This document shows, in pieces, positions 11,687 through 20,248 of a DNA stretch of 64,000 nt. Position 1 is the first letter of the stretch. Every line of letters starts with the position of its first letter. A program made the position numbers and the translations under genes. Source of the DNA: Amycolatopsis alkalitolerans (GTDB lineage: Bacteria; Actinomycetota; Actinomycetes; Mycobacteriales; Pseudonocardiaceae); the NCBI RefSeq assembly GCF_006152065.1, contig NZ_VDFW01000013.1, forward strand, positions 62,001-126,000, given 5' to 3'. The notes below the pieces were generated by a model. That model made no database searches. It was not told where the DNA came from and saw only the letters and a list, made by a program, of their open reading frames with translations.

Positions 11687-11692
11687 CTTATA
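11687..11692 (-). promoter_or_regulatory. -10 element of the lysozyme-like gene
   Basis: Read on the minus strand, TGCTATAAG forms an extended -10 hexamer (TATAAG) ending 5 bases before the GTG at 11681. There is no Shine-Dalgarno sequence in between, so a leaderless transcript is likely. Confidence 0.5.
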
Positions 11693-11706
11693 GCAAGGAA
11701 GGCCGG

Positions 11707-12411
11707 TCAGGTGGCGTCGGGCTGCCAGGTGAGCAGCCGCACGTGGCGGACCGTTTCGAGATGCGCGCGCATCGCACCGGCCGCGGCGGCCGGGTCACGC
11801 GCGCGGATCGCCTCGGCGATCTTCGTATGCTGCGCGAGCGACTGGGGCGGCCGGGCGGGTTGCCGCAGCGACTCCTGGCGGGTTTCCGCGATCTGGTCGG
11901 CGATCTTGGCCATGAAATCGGCCAGCAGTTCGCTGTGCGCGGCGGCGGTCACGGCGGCGTGGAAGCGGCGATCGCCGTCCTCGCCGAAGGCACCGCTCTC
12001 GATCTCGGCGCGCATCGCGGTGAGCGCGGCTTCGATCTCGTCGAGGTCGGCTTCGGTCCGCCGCGTCGCGGCGAGTTCGGCGAGTTTCGTCTCCATCGCC
12101 TCGCGGGCGTCGAGCACGTCGGGCAGGCGACGGCGGCGCTCGACCAGCTTCTCGACCGGCTCCGGATGCAGGCTGTCGGTGCGGAGATAGGTACCGCCGC
12201 CGTGGCGGATCTCCACGAGTCCCTGCACTTCGAGCACGACGATGGCCTGTTTCAGCGAGGCGCGGCTGACTCGCAGGCGTTCGGCGAGATCCCGTTCGGA
12301 CGGCAGCCGGTCGCCGGTCCTGAGGCCGGCGGCGTCGGCGTACGCGCGTAGCTGGCTCACCACCTGTTCGTAGAGGCGGGGCCGCGCGACCGGGCGTAGC
12401 GGATCGGACAC
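11707..12411 (-). CDS. GntR-family regulator, FadR subfamily (FCD domain)
   Basis: This is a 234-residue repressor-type protein. It has an N-terminal winged helix (YEQVVSQLRAYADAAGL, GDRLPSERDLAERLRVSRASLKQAI) and a C-terminal helical FCD effector domain with the usual metal-binding Asp/His spacing (FHAAVTAAAHSE). The ligand is unknown. It is followed on the same strand by an ECF sigma factor gene upstream and ends 25 bases before the start of the lysozyme-like gene. It starts with GTG at 12411. No obvious target operon adjoins it, so its regulon is probably elsewhere. Confidence 0.8.
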   Translation of the reverse strand: MSDPLRPVARPRLYEQVVSQLRAYADAAGLRTGDRLPSERDLAERLRVSRASLKQAIVVLEVQGLVEIRHGGGTYLRTDSLHPEPVEKLVERRRRLPDVLDAREAMETKLAELAATRRTEADLDEIEAALTAMRAEIESGAFGEDGDRRFHAAVTAAAHSELLADFMAKIADQIAETRQESLRQPARPPQSLAQHTKIAEAIRARDPAAAAGAMRAHLETVRHVRLLTWQPDAT

Positions 12412-12421
12412 GCGCTTCAGC

Positions 12422-13633
12422 CTAGTGGATAGGTGGCTCAGCCAGCCGCCCGCGCAGGAAGGCCCGCTCCGCCGCGTTGTCCGTACGGGCGATGGCTTCT
12501 TCGTACGCTTCGGCGGCCTCGGTCTCGCGGCCGAGCCTCCGCAGCAGATCGGCCCGAATCGCGTGGAACAGGTGATAGTGCCCGAGATCCAGGCCCTCGA
12601 CGAGGCGTAGGGCCGCGGCGGGCCCGTCGACCTCCGCGACCGCGACCGCGCGGTTGAGCGCCACCACCGGCGTGGGGCTCACGGTGAGGAGGTGGTCGTA
12701 CAGCGCCACGATCTGCGGCCACTCGGTCTCGGCCGCGGACGGCGCGTCGCCGTGCACGGCGTTGATGGCCGCCTGGATCTGGTACGGCCCGGGCCGCCCG
12801 CGCCGCAGGCACCGCCGCACGAGCCCCTGCCCTTCGCTGATGAGTTCGCGATCCCACCGCGCGCGATCCTGCTCGGCCAGCGGGATCAGCTCACCGGCCG
12901 GACCGGTGCGGGCGCCGCGCCGTGACTCGGTCAGCAGCATCAGCGCGAGCAGGCCGAGCACCTCGGGTTCGTCGGGCATCAACTCGGCGAGTACCCGGCC
13001 CAGCCGGATCGCCTCGGCGCACAGGTCCTCCCGCACGAGCCGGCCGCCCGAACTCGCGGTGTGGCCCTCGGTGAAGATCAGGTACACGACCGCGAGCACG
13101 GCGCGCAGCCGGTCGGGCAGGTCGGCTTCGCGCGGCACCCGGTAGGGGATGCGAGCCTGCCGGATCTTGGCCTTGGCCCGCACGATCCGTTGCGCCATGG
13201 TGGTTTCCGGTACCAGGAACGCCCGCGCGATCTCGGCGGTGGTGAGCCCGCCGAGCAGCCGCAGGGTCAGCGCGACGCGCGCGGCCGGGGCGAGCGCCGG
13301 ATGGCAGCAGGTGAAGATGAGACGCAGCCGTTCGTCACGCACCGGGCCCTCCGGTATCTCGTCGTCGCCCGCGTGCAGCAGCGCGGCCCGGGCGTGGCGG
13401 TCCTCCCTGGACGCCTCACGCCGCAGCCGGTCGATGGTGCGGTTGCGCGCGGTCGTGATGATCCAGCCGGCCGGGCTCGGCGGAAGCCCGGCCGACGGCC
13501 AGTTCGCGAGCGCGGCGGCGAAGGCGTCCTGGACCGCCTCTTCGGCGAGGTCGATGTCGCCGAAGACGCGGACCAGGACCGAGACCGCGCGCCCGTACTC
13601 GGCCCGGAAGATCTCCTCGATCCGGGTCTTCAC
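12422..13633 (-). CDS. ECF RNA polymerase sigma factor with C-terminal extension (ECF42-like, DUF6596)
   Basis: The 403-residue protein has sigma regions 2 and 4 in its first 170 residues ([37 protein letters not shown]). A long C-terminal domain of about 230 residues with TPR-like helices follows (DUF6596), typical of the ECF42 group. ECF42 genes sit beside YciI/DGPF-domain genes, as here, where the partner lies immediately upstream and overlaps by 4 bases. In this group the extension, rather than an anti-sigma factor, is thought to control activity. The start is the GTG at 13633 overlapping the partner's TGA (GTGA); an upstream ATG frame inside the partner is rejected. Confidence 0.85.
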   Translation of the reverse strand: MKTRIEEIFRAEYGRAVSVLVRVFGDIDLAEEAVQDAFAAALANWPSAGLPPSPAGWIITTARNRTIDRLRREASREDRHARAALLHAGDDEIPEGPVRDERLRLIFTCCHPALAPAARVALTLRLLGGLTTAEIARAFLVPETTMAQRIVRAKAKIRQARIPYRVPREADLPDRLRAVLAVVYLIFTEGHTASSGGRLVREDLCAEAIRLGRVLAELMPDEPEVLGLLALMLLTESRRGARTGPAGELIPLAEQDRARWDRELISEGQGLVRRCLRRGRPGPYQIQAAINAVHGDAPSAAETEWPQIVALYDHLLTVSPTPVVALNRAVAVAEVDGPAAALRLVEGLDLGHYHLFHAIRADLLRRLGRETEAAEAYEEAIARTDNAAERAFLRGRLAEPPIH

Positions 13634-13980
13634 GGCTCGTCGACGAAGGGGCGCACCTCGATGGGGAGCGTCGTCGCGAGGGCGGCCTTGCGGCCCCACT
13701 CGAGCGCGGCGTCCAGGTCCGGCGCGTCGATGATGCTGAGCCCGCCGATGTACTCCTTGCCTTCGGCGAACGGCCCGTCGGTCATCAGCGCTTCGCCGTC
13801 GCGCGGGCGCAGCACGGTCGCCGTGTCAGGCGCGTGGAGGCCGCCGCTGAAGACCCAGGCCCCGGCCTCCTGCACCTCTTCGCGCCAGGCCTCGACGTTC
13901 CTCATGATGCCGGCCAGCACGTCGGGCGCGGGGCGCTCGGCTCCGGCCGGCTGGACGACGCTGAGCAGGTACTTCGTCAT
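13630..13980 (-). CDS. YciI/DGPF-domain protein, partner of the ECF42-like sigma factor
   Basis: The 116-residue protein has the YCII fold. It begins [13 protein letters not shown] and carries the hallmark [13 protein letters not shown] motif and a conserved histidine-containing loop ([12 protein letters not shown]). These proteins are encoded next to ECF42 sigma factors and are often members of the regulon; the biochemical role is not known. The start at 13980 follows an AGGAG site, and a longer frame to 14016 lacks one. Translation is coupled to the sigma factor by a GTGA overlap. Confidence 0.85.
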   Translation of the reverse strand: MTKYLLSVVQPAGAERPAPDVLAGIMRNVEAWREEVQEAGAWVFSGGLHAPDTATVLRPRDGEALMTDGPFAEGKEYIGGLSIIDAPDLDAALEWGRKAALATTLPIEVRPFVDEP

Positions 13981-14061
13981 CGGATTCTCCTTGTCTCGTC
14001 GTTCGCTTGGCACCACCTATACGAACGGCCCCGGCCCGGATTCGACAGTAGCCCCGGTGGT

Positions 14062-14076
14062 GTCTCAGATTGAGAC
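14062..14076. promoter_or_regulatory. Perfect palindrome GTCTCA-GAT-TGAGAC upstream of the acetate-transporter-family gene
   Basis: Six-base arms are separated by GAT, 69 bases before the ATG at 14145. The same half-sites recur at 46846 ahead of the CocE hydrolase gene. It resembles a dimeric regulator operator; the cognate factor is unknown (see findings). Confidence 0.5.
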
Positions 14077-14144
14077 GCGCGTCACAGTCTGGCTGGTCTC
14101 TAATCGGTCCGATAGGGACTGCCGACGGGGATAGGTGGATCGTC

Positions 14145-14822
14145 ATGTCACAGCTGCAGAGCAATCAGGCTCCGGCCACTCCAACACATCACGAGGTCCG
14201 CGAGATGGTCGAGCGGCAGGGACCGACCGACATCGTGGTCGGCGCGGGCGGGGACCCGCTCATCGTCGGTCTGCCGATCTTCGCGGTCGGCTCGCTGGCG
14301 CTCGGCATGGCGCTGATCGGCGTCGTGCCGGCGACCGCGCTCGGCGCCGTCATCCCGATCGTGCTGCTCGGCACCGGGCTCTTCCTGACGATCGTGACGG
14401 TCTGGGCGGCGCTGCTGGCGCAGACCATGGTCGCGGGTATCACCGGGACGTTCGCCGGGTTCTGGCTCAGCTTCGGCGCGCTGCTGCTCGGGCTCGGCCA
14501 CAACTGGTACGGGATCGGCGCCGCCGACGTGGCCGCGACCCAGACGCTGTTCTTCATCGCCTGGGGCTCCCTGTTCCTGTTCCTGCTGGTGCCGTGCCTG
14601 CGCCTGCCCATGGTCTACCCGGCGGTGGTGGCACTGGTGGTGGTGACGCTCGCGCTCGCCGCGGCCGGCGCGCGCACCGGTGACGCCAACCTGATGAAGA
14701 CCGCCGGTTACGTCGTGCTGGTGTTCACGCTCCTCGGTTTCGGCGCGTTCGTGAACGTCGCGCTGACCGCGATGGGTGCCAAGCGGCCGTTCCCGCCGCT
14801 GGGCCGCCCATTGATCGGCTAA
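14145..14822 (+). CDS. GPR1/FUN34/YaaH-family membrane protein (acetate/succinate transporter type)
   Basis: This is a 225-residue inner-membrane protein with six predicted helices. After a hydrophilic N-terminus it has the family start GDPLIVGLPIFAVGSLALG (the NPxxxGL region in relatives) and the helix pair WAALLAQTMVAGITGTFAGFW/HNWYGIG. The family includes bacterial SatP acetate-succinate symporters and yeast Ato proteins; the exact substrate here is inferred. The start at 14145 follows ATAGGTGG. It overlaps the end of the convergent decarboxylase-like gene by 4 bases. A regulatory palindrome lies upstream. Confidence 0.8.
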   Translation: MSQLQSNQAPATPTHHEVREMVERQGPTDIVVGAGGDPLIVGLPIFAVGSLALGMALIGVVPATALGAVIPIVLLGTGLFLTIVTVWAALLAQTMVAGITGTFAGFWLSFGALLLGLGHNWYGIGAADVAATQTLFFIAWGSLFLFLLVPCLRLPMVYPAVVALVVVTLALAAAGARTGDANLMKTAGYVVLVFTLLGFGAFVNVALTAMGAKRPFPPLGRPLIG

Positions 14823-16180
14823 CCGCGGAACGCGGTCAGCACGGCTCCGGCCGCGCGGTCGATGTCGGCTTCGGTGGTGCGCCAGCTGGACACCGAGATC
14901 CGCATGTACTCGCGGCCGTGGAAGGTCGTGCCGCCCATCCAGCATTCGCCGGAACGCTGCACGGCGGCCAGCACGTGCCGGGTGCGCTCGTCGTCGCCGA
15001 ACGCGGCGAGCACCTGGTTGAGCACGACGTCGTTGCCGATCGTGACGCCGTTCCGGCGCAACTGGCCGGCGAACCGGCCGGCGAGCGCGCAGCACCGGTC
15101 GACGAGGTCGGCGAGCCCGGACCGGCCGAGCTCGCGCAGCGCCGCCCAGGTCGCGAACCCGCGGGCGCGGCGGGACGACTCGAGGGCGAACGCGCTGGGC
15201 GCGCGGAACCCGTCCTGGCCGGTGAGGTACGCGGCGGTCAGCGCGGTCGCGGCGGCGTGCGCTTCGGGGTGGGCGCAGAAGGCGTACCCGCTGTCATAGG
15301 GGACGTTGAGCCATTTGTGACCGTCGGTGGACCACGAGTCGGCGGCGGCGACCCCGGCCGTGAGATGGCGCAGGGCCGGGCTCGCCGCCGCCCACAGCCC
15401 GACCGCGCCGTCGACGTGCACCCAGGCGCCGTGCGCGTGCGCGGCTTCGATCGCGGCGGGGAAGTCGTCGAACGCCCCGGTGTTGACGTCCCCGGCCTGC
15501 AGGCACACGATCTTCGGGCCTTCGGCGTCGCGCAGCAGGGTGGCGAGCGCGGCGGTGTCGGCGCGGCCCTGGTCGTCGGTGGGCACGGGCAGCGTCGCGG
15601 CGGTGCCCAGTCCGAGCAGGCGCAGCGCGCGGTCGATCGTCGCGTGGCGGTCTTCGCTCACGACCACCCGGACCGGCGGGGCGCCCTGGAGCCCGAAACG
15701 CTCGACGTCCCAGCCGGCGCGGGCGAGCACGTGGTGCCGCGCGGCGGCGAGGCACACGGTGTTGGCCGCCTGCCCGCCGGTCACGAATCCGGACGACGCG
15801 TGCGGCGGCAGGCCCAGCAGCTCCTTGAGCCAGGAGGCGGCGACGTCCTCGACGGCCGCGGCGGCGGGGGAGGTGACCGCGTTGAACCCGTTCTGGTCCC
15901 AGCCGGAGGCCAGGATGTCGGCCGCGGTCGCCGCGTCGAGGGAGCCGCCGGTCACGAACCCGAAGTACCGCGGACCGGTGCTGGCGACGAGCGCCGGCTC
16001 GGCGGCCTTCACCAGCTCGTCGACGACGTCCGCCGCGGGAGACGGATCCTCCGGCAGGGCGCCGAGGGCGTCTCGCACCGATTCCGGGCTGGTGTCGGGG
16101 AAAACACGGCTCTCGGCGGCTCGCTCGCGGTAGTCGGCGGCGCGGGCGGCGGCGGTGACGAGTAACTCGCGTAGCTCCAT
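14819..16180 (-). CDS. PLP-dependent group II decarboxylase/aminotransferase-like enzyme
   Basis: This is a 453-residue fold-type I PLP enzyme of the aromatic-L-amino-acid decarboxylase group. It has the PLP-stacking and phosphate region (GFVTGGQAANTVCLAAARHHV), the Asp and His that contact the ring (VHVDGAVG) and the Schiff-base lysine in STDGHKWLNVPYD. The length fits the family. Members decarboxylate aromatic amino acids or act on related amines; the substrate is not predictable here. No operon partner is visible: the neighbour upstream is a divergent patatin gene 33 bases away, and the neighbour downstream converges with a 4-base overlap. Confidence 0.8.
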   Translation of the reverse strand: MELRELLVTAAARAADYRERAAESRVFPDTSPESVRDALGALPEDPSPAADVVDELVKAAEPALVASTGPRYFGFVTGGSLDAATAADILASGWDQNGFNAVTSPAAAAVEDVAASWLKELLGLPPHASSGFVTGGQAANTVCLAAARHHVLARAGWDVERFGLQGAPPVRVVVSEDRHATIDRALRLLGLGTAATLPVPTDDQGRADTAALATLLRDAEGPKIVCLQAGDVNTGAFDDFPAAIEAAHAHGAWVHVDGAVGLWAAASPALRHLTAGVAAADSWSTDGHKWLNVPYDSGYAFCAHPEAHAAATALTAAYLTGQDGFRAPSAFALESSRRARGFATWAALRELGRSGLADLVDRCCALAGRFAGQLRRNGVTIGNDVVLNQVLAAFGDDERTRHVLAAVQRSGECWMGGTTFHGREYMRISVSSWRTTEADIDRAAGAVLTAFRG

Positions 16181-16213
16181 GACTAGACCCTAACCAGCGG
16201 TAATCTCGGCCGG

Positions 16214-17137
16214 GTGAGCGTTTCGGTGCTGGAACTGGTGCGCGCACGGGCGGCGGACGGCAGCGTCCCGGGGGCGCGCCATGACCCGTACCGGCTCGCA
16301 CTGGCGATCGAGGGCGGCGGCAGCCGGGGGACCTATTCGAGCGGGATGGCCGTGGAGCTGGAGCGGCGCGGCCTGACGCAGGTGTTCGACGACGTGTACG
16401 GCTCGTCGATGGGGGCGATCACCGGGGCGTGGCTGCTGTCGGGGAAGGCCCAGCACGGCGCGTCGTTCTGGTGGCATCCCGACGTCATGCCCACCGTCAT
16501 CCGGCCGCGCGCCGCGTTGCGCCGCAAACCGGTGGTGGATCTGGAGTTCCTGATGAACGAGGTCTACCAGCGCTGGGCCGGGCTCGACTTCGACGGGGTG
16601 CTCGCCGGCCCTGGCCGCCTGCACCCCATCGCCACGGACGCCGACACCGGTGAGGTCGTCGATCTCGCGGAGTACCTCACCGGCGCCGAGTCCCTCAAGC
16701 TCGCGTTGCGGGGTTCGGCGGGGCTGCCGCTGCTCGCGGGGCCGCTGATCCGGCTCGGCGGCCGGCGGCTGCTCGACGGCGGGCTGACCGAGACGATCCC
16801 CTTCCACTCGGCGCTCCGCGACGGCTGCACGCATGTGCTGGTCCTGCGCTCCCGCCGGGTGGACGAGCGCCCCCTGCCCCCGCCGCGGGTGGAGAACCTC
16901 GCGGTGACCGCGTTCCTGCGCCGTACCGCGCCCGCCACGCTCGGCGCGTGGCGCGGTCGCACGGAACGCCGCCGCGCCGACGACGAACGGCTGGCCGCCG
17001 CCGGTGGGCTCGCGCAGGTCCTCGTCCCGCCCGGGTCGCCGGAGGTCTCACGGCTCGCGGTCGATCCGGCGTTGCTGCGCCGCGCGTTCGATCTCGGCGC
17101 CGAAGCCATGGCCACGGCCTTGGACATCGGAGTGTAG
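16214..17137 (+). CDS. Patatin-like phospholipase/acylhydrolase
   Basis: The 307-residue protein has the patatin glycine-rich oxyanion loop (EGGGSRGTYSSGM), the nucleophile elbow G-S-S-M-G with Ser65, and the catalytic Asp in LLDGGLTETIPF. It resembles bacterial cytosolic patatins that hydrolyse lipid acyl esters; no signal peptide is seen. It starts with GTG at 16214, 33 bases from the divergent decarboxylase-like gene, so the two share a short promoter region. A flavin monooxygenase gene follows after 78 bases in the same direction. Confidence 0.85.
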   Translation: MSVSVLELVRARAADGSVPGARHDPYRLALAIEGGGSRGTYSSGMAVELERRGLTQVFDDVYGSSMGAITGAWLLSGKAQHGASFWWHPDVMPTVIRPRAALRRKPVVDLEFLMNEVYQRWAGLDFDGVLAGPGRLHPIATDADTGEVVDLAEYLTGAESLKLALRGSAGLPLLAGPLIRLGGRRLLDGGLTETIPFHSALRDGCTHVLVLRSRRVDERPLPPPRVENLAVTAFLRRTAPATLGAWRGRTERRRADDERLAAAGGLAQVLVPPGSPEVSRLAVDPALLRRAFDLGAEAMATALDIGV

Positions 17138-17215
17138 TTACCTGCTGTCAGCGGGTTTCGCCGAGCTTGCGAATCGGGCATTCTGGGCGGTCCGGGGAAG
17201 GCACGGGAGGGCGCG

Positions 17216-18439
17216 ATGCGAGTCGTCATCATCGGCGCGGGGATCGGCGGGCTGTTCACCGCGCTGAGACTGCACAACGACGGGATCGACTGCGAGGTCC
17301 ACGAGCAGAGCGACCTCGTCCACGAACTGGGCGTGGGCATCAACGCACTCCCGCACGCGGTCAAGGAGATGGCCGAACTGGGGCTGCTCGACCGGCTCGA
17401 CGAGGTCGCGATCCGGACCCACGAGCTGGTCTACGCGCACCGGCTCGGCCAGGAGATCATGCGGCGGCCGTGCGGTCTCGCCGCCGGGTTCACGTTGCCG
17501 CAGTTCAGCGTGCATCGCGGGCGGTTGCAGGGAGTCCTGTTGCGGGCGGTGCGGGAACGCCTTGGTCCGGACGCGGTCCGGACGGGGCACCGGATGGCCG
17601 GGTTCGAGCAGGACGCCGACGGGGTCGAGGCGCGGTTCGCGGGCGGGGACTCGGCCCGCGGCGACGTGCTCGTGGGCGCCGACGGCATTCACTCGACGGT
17701 GCGGGCGGCGCTGTTCCCGGACGAGGGCCCGCCGCGCTGGAACGGCGTGATGATGTGGCGTGGCGCGGCGGAATGGCCGCGGTACGGCGACGGGCATCAG
17801 ATGGTCATCGCGGGCGGGAACACCGCGAAGCTCGTGCTCTACCCGATCGCGCCCGGGCGGACCCCGGACACGCGCCTGACGAACTGGGCGATCTGCCTGC
17901 AGACCGGGAACCCCGGCGATCCGCCGCCGCAGCGCCAGGACTGGTCGCGCCGCGTCGATCCGGCTCAGCTGGCCGGGCACGTGGCCCGGTTCACGATGCC
18001 GCTCACCGACCACGCCGGGCTCGTCGCCGCGACCGGGGACGTCTTCGAGTTCCCGATGTGCGACCGGGATCCGCTGCCGTACTGGACCCAGGGGCGGGTG
18101 ACCCTGCTCGGCGACGCGGCGCATCCGATGTACCCGATGGGCTCGAACGGCGCCGGCCAGGCCATGCTGGACGCGAAGAGCCTGAGCGGCCACCTGGCAC
18201 GGCACGACGATCCGGTGCGCGCGCTGACGGCGTACCAGGACGAGCGCCTGCCGATGACCGCCGAAGTGGTGCTGAGGAACCGCGCCGGCGGGCCGGAACA
18301 GGTCATCGACGAGGTCGAGCGCCGTGCCCCGGAAGGGTTTTCGCGCCTGGAGGACGTGATCGACCCGGCGGACCTCGAGGCGATGGTCGCCGGGTACGCG
18401 AAGGCGGCGGGGGCCTCGCGCGAGCAGGTCAACCGCTGA
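17216..18439 (+). CDS. FAD-dependent monooxygenase (PHBH/PhzS-like group A)
   Basis: This is a 407-residue flavoprotein hydroxylase. It has the N-terminal FAD-binding GAGIGG (residues 7-12), a middle DG motif (LVGADGIHSTVR) and a GD motif (LLGDAAHPMYPMGSNGAGQA). It would use NAD(P)H and O2 to hydroxylate an aromatic or heterocyclic substrate in the cytoplasm. Relatives include PhzS and salicylate/3-hydroxybenzoate hydroxylases, so the substrate is open. The start follows GGGAGGGCGCG. A small palindromic CTGAGACTCAG at 18436-18446 spans its stop and the end of the convergent cupin gene. Confidence 0.85.
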   Translation: MRVVIIGAGIGGLFTALRLHNDGIDCEVHEQSDLVHELGVGINALPHAVKEMAELGLLDRLDEVAIRTHELVYAHRLGQEIMRRPCGLAAGFTLPQFSVHRGRLQGVLLRAVRERLGPDAVRTGHRMAGFEQDADGVEARFAGGDSARGDVLVGADGIHSTVRAALFPDEGPPRWNGVMMWRGAAEWPRYGDGHQMVIAGGNTAKLVLYPIAPGRTPDTRLTNWAICLQTGNPGDPPPQRQDWSRRVDPAQLAGHVARFTMPLTDHAGLVAATGDVFEFPMCDRDPLPYWTQGRVTLLGDAAHPMYPMGSNGAGQAMLDAKSLSGHLARHDDPVRALTAYQDERLPMTAEVVLRNRAGGPEQVIDEVERRAPEGFSRLEDVIDPADLEAMVAGYAKAAGASREQVNR

Positions 18440-18442
18440 GAC

Positions 18443-18919
18443 TCAGGCTCCTTCGACCGAGCCGGGCGGCAGGAACTCGACGTCGCATTCGGCCGACAGG
18501 CGCACGACCTCGTCGGGGTCGGTGAGGTTGTGCAGCTTGTCGAACAGCTCCGCGAGCCGGCCCGCCGGGCTGACCCAGAACAGCCCGCGCGAAGGCGCCT
18601 CGCCGCGGTTGTAGTAGGCGTGCGGCAGCCCCCGCGGCATGCGCACGGTGTCCCCGGGGCCGGCGGTTTCCCACTGGCCGTCGAGGTAGAGGGTGAACAC
18701 GCCCTCGAGGATGTAGATGTGCTCGTCCTGGGTCGGGTGCACATGCGGCGGGACGCCGGTGCCCGGTGGGTCGTAGGTCTCGAACGCGAAACTCGACTCG
18801 CTGGCCGCCTTCATGTAGTAGGTGTGACCCAGTACGTTCCAGGTCCGCTTGAGCATGCCCTCGCCCGCGAGCGTGATCCCCTTCGGGAGCGGGCCCAGCA
18901 CGATTTCGTCCGGCTTCAT
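18443..18919 (-). CDS. Cupin-domain protein
   Basis: The 158-residue single-domain cupin has metal-binding motif 1 (PPHVHPTQDEHIYILEG; two His and one Glu) and motif 2 (MPRGLPHAYYN, with the second-motif His). Such proteins may be small dioxygenases, isomerases or sensors; the tail with LSAECDVEFLPPGS is not diagnostic. It converges with the flavin monooxygenase gene (3-base gap) and has a strong GGAGGTGC site before the ATG at 18919. A membrane-protein gene ends 20 bases upstream on the same strand, so the two may be cotranscribed. Confidence 0.8.
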   Translation of the reverse strand: MKPDEIVLGPLPKGITLAGEGMLKRTWNVLGHTYYMKAASESSFAFETYDPPGTGVPPHVHPTQDEHIYILEGVFTLYLDGQWETAGPGDTVRMPRGLPHAYYNRGEAPSRGLFWVSPAGRLAELFDKLHNLTDPDEVVRLSAECDVEFLPPGSVEGA

Positions 18920-18939
18920 GGCACCTCCGCGTCCGGTTG

Positions 18940-19380
18940 TCAGCGCGAAGACTTTACCCCGGGCAGCGCGCGTAGCAAGGATCCGAAATTGACGAGTAAC
19001 CCGATGGCCGAACCCACGATGCCGACGACGAGCCCGATCCGGATCAGCATCGCCCAGTTGAACGACCCGGCGGCGAAGGCGACCGGGAACACCTGCCAGA
19101 ACCGCACGAGCGCGGCGAGCCCGAGCCCGGTGGTGGCCAGCCCGCCGAGCGCGGTGAACCACGGCGGGTCGATGAACAGCCAGATCAGGTTGAGGGCGAT
19201 CCCGACGAGGATGGAGGCGTTCACGAGCGGCAGCACCGCGGACGTCTCCGGGGTGAGGAACGGCAGCACCTCCCAGCCGGGGGCCACGTTGATCAGGTAG
19301 GCCAGCGCGCCACCGAGCACGATCGCGATGACGTACCCGGCCCGGCGCGAGCGGGTGGACGGGCGCACTTTGGTGTTCAT
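18940..19380 (-). CDS. Four-helix membrane protein of unknown function, downstream of DevR-like boxes
   Basis: The 146-residue protein has four hydrophobic helices (about 14-32, 50-70, 78-100 and 108-135) and a basic N-terminus, suggesting the N-terminus is cytoplasmic. The family is not recognised. Two DevR/DosR-like boxes lie 37-72 bases upstream of its ATG, so low-oxygen control is inferred. The cupin gene follows 20 bases after its stop. Confidence 0.6.
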   Translation of the reverse strand: MNTKVRPSTRSRRAGYVIAIVLGGALAYLINVAPGWEVLPFLTPETSAVLPLVNASILVGIALNLIWLFIDPPWFTALGGLATTGLGLAALVRFWQVFPVAFAAGSFNWAMLIRIGLVVGIVGSAIGLLVNFGSLLRALPGVKSSR

Positions 19381-19416
19381 GGCCCATGCCTAGCCGCGAC
19401 GGCGGCCCCGCGGTGA

Positions 19417-19452
19417 GGGGCGAAGGCCACCGGACGGGCAGCCCTTCGCCCT
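19417..19452. promoter_or_regulatory. Tandem DevR/DosR-like boxes between the membrane protein and a small decayed gene
   Basis: GGGGCGAAGGCC (19417-19428) and, in the opposite reading, GCCCTTCGCCCT (19441-19452) are 24 bases centre to centre. The established mycobacterial DevR box is a palindrome with GGGACT/AGTCCC half-sites, usually in pairs. The GGnCCTTCGnCCC form seen here is similar. It could serve both divergent transcripts. Confidence 0.5.
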
Positions 19453-19491
19453 TACCGCGACTACGTAATCGTGGCGGTAGAGTCGCGTCCC

Positions 19492-19685
19492 ATGGCAACA
19501 ACCTTCGCTGACTCGAGGCTCGGGTGCGCGGCCTGGAATCACGGGCGCAACGCACCGAGGAAGACGTGACGGCGATCATCACGACCGTGGTCGACACTCG
19601 CGAAGACGTGAAGTGGCTCAAGCGAGCGGTCGAGGCTCTCCTGTCGGATCGCGGTATCGCCCTCGACGACGAGCCGGACGAGTAG
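19492..19685 (+). pseudogene. Small coiled-coil-like protein gene, probably frameshifted
   Basis: A leaderless-looking start (TAGAGT at 19478-19483, then ATG at 19492) opens MATTFADSRL and stays in that frame only to a TGA at about 19569. From 19524 a second frame reads VRGLESRAQRTEEDV, then TAIITTVVDTREDVKWLKRAVEALL and an acidic tail ending at TAG 19683-19685. The two pieces fit together as one charged helical protein of about 64 residues if one base was lost near 19522. Alternatively, a GTG start at 19524 gives a real 53-residue protein. The product has no recognised family. Confidence 0.45.
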
Positions 19686-19703
19686 CACCCGGCCCCGACC
19701 GGA

Positions 19704-19739
19704 GGGGCGAAGGCCATCCGCCGGGCCGCCGTTCGGCTC
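19704..19739. promoter_or_regulatory. DevR/DosR-like box pair upstream of the pyridoxamine-oxidase-like gene
   Basis: GGGGCGAAGGCC (19704-19715) is identical to the box at 19417. A weaker match, GCCGTTCGGCTC (19728-19739), lies 24 bases further on, followed by TAGCCT as a possible -10. Its position fits control of the flavoprotein gene at 19775. Confidence 0.45.
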
Positions 19740-19774
19740 TAGCCTCGATGTCGGTGGCGTGGGCGAATCGGGGC

Positions 19775-20248
19775 ATGACCAGTACAGCACAGATCTGGCG
19801 CGAGATCGAAAGATGCTCCTTCGCGGTCGTCAGCCATGTCACCCCCGACGGCGCGCCGCGTTCGAGCGGGGTCAGCTACGCCGCCGAAGGCGGGCGGCTC
19901 TACAGCATCGTGGCAGGTGACGGGTGGAAGGCGCGGCACCTCGCGCTCGACGGCCGGGTCGCGGTGACCGTGCCCGTTCACCGTGGCGGCATCCTCGCGC
20001 TGCTGATGCCGATCCCGCCCGCGACGATCAGTTTCCACGGCACCGCGACCGTGCGCACCGACGGCCATGTCCCGCCCAAGCTGGAATCCTTGCTGCGCAA
20101 CGTGAAGCACGGGGCGAGCGCGATCATCGAGATCGAGCCGTCCGGACGCTTCCTGACCTACGGCATCGGCGTGCCGCTGCTGAAGATGCGGGACGCGGCC
20201 GCGGCCAGGGGCGTCGCGCCGATCGGTCAGAGGTCGTTGCCCGCGTAG
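19775..20248 (+). CDS. Pyridoxamine-5'-phosphate-oxidase-like flavin/F420-binding protein
   Basis: The 157-residue protein has a split-barrel fold: IWREIERCSFAVVSHVTPDG, the GWKARHLALDGRVAVTVP strand region and a C-terminal ITYG-type strand (GRFLTYGIG). Relatives bind FMN or F420, and several, including M. tuberculosis Rv0080 next to the Rv0081-Rv0087 locus, are DevR-regulated. Here too it sits beside that type of operon and downstream of DevR-like boxes. The start at 19775 is preferred; an in-frame ATG at 19748 would add MSVAWANRG. Its stop overlaps the convergent large-subunit gene by 22 bases. Confidence 0.75.
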   Translation: MTSTAQIWREIERCSFAVVSHVTPDGAPRSSGVSYAAEGGRLYSIVAGDGWKARHLALDGRVAVTVPVHRGGILALLMPIPPATISFHGTATVRTDGHVPPKLESLLRNVKHGASAIIEIEPSGRFLTYGIGVPLLKMRDAAAARGVAPIGQRSLPA

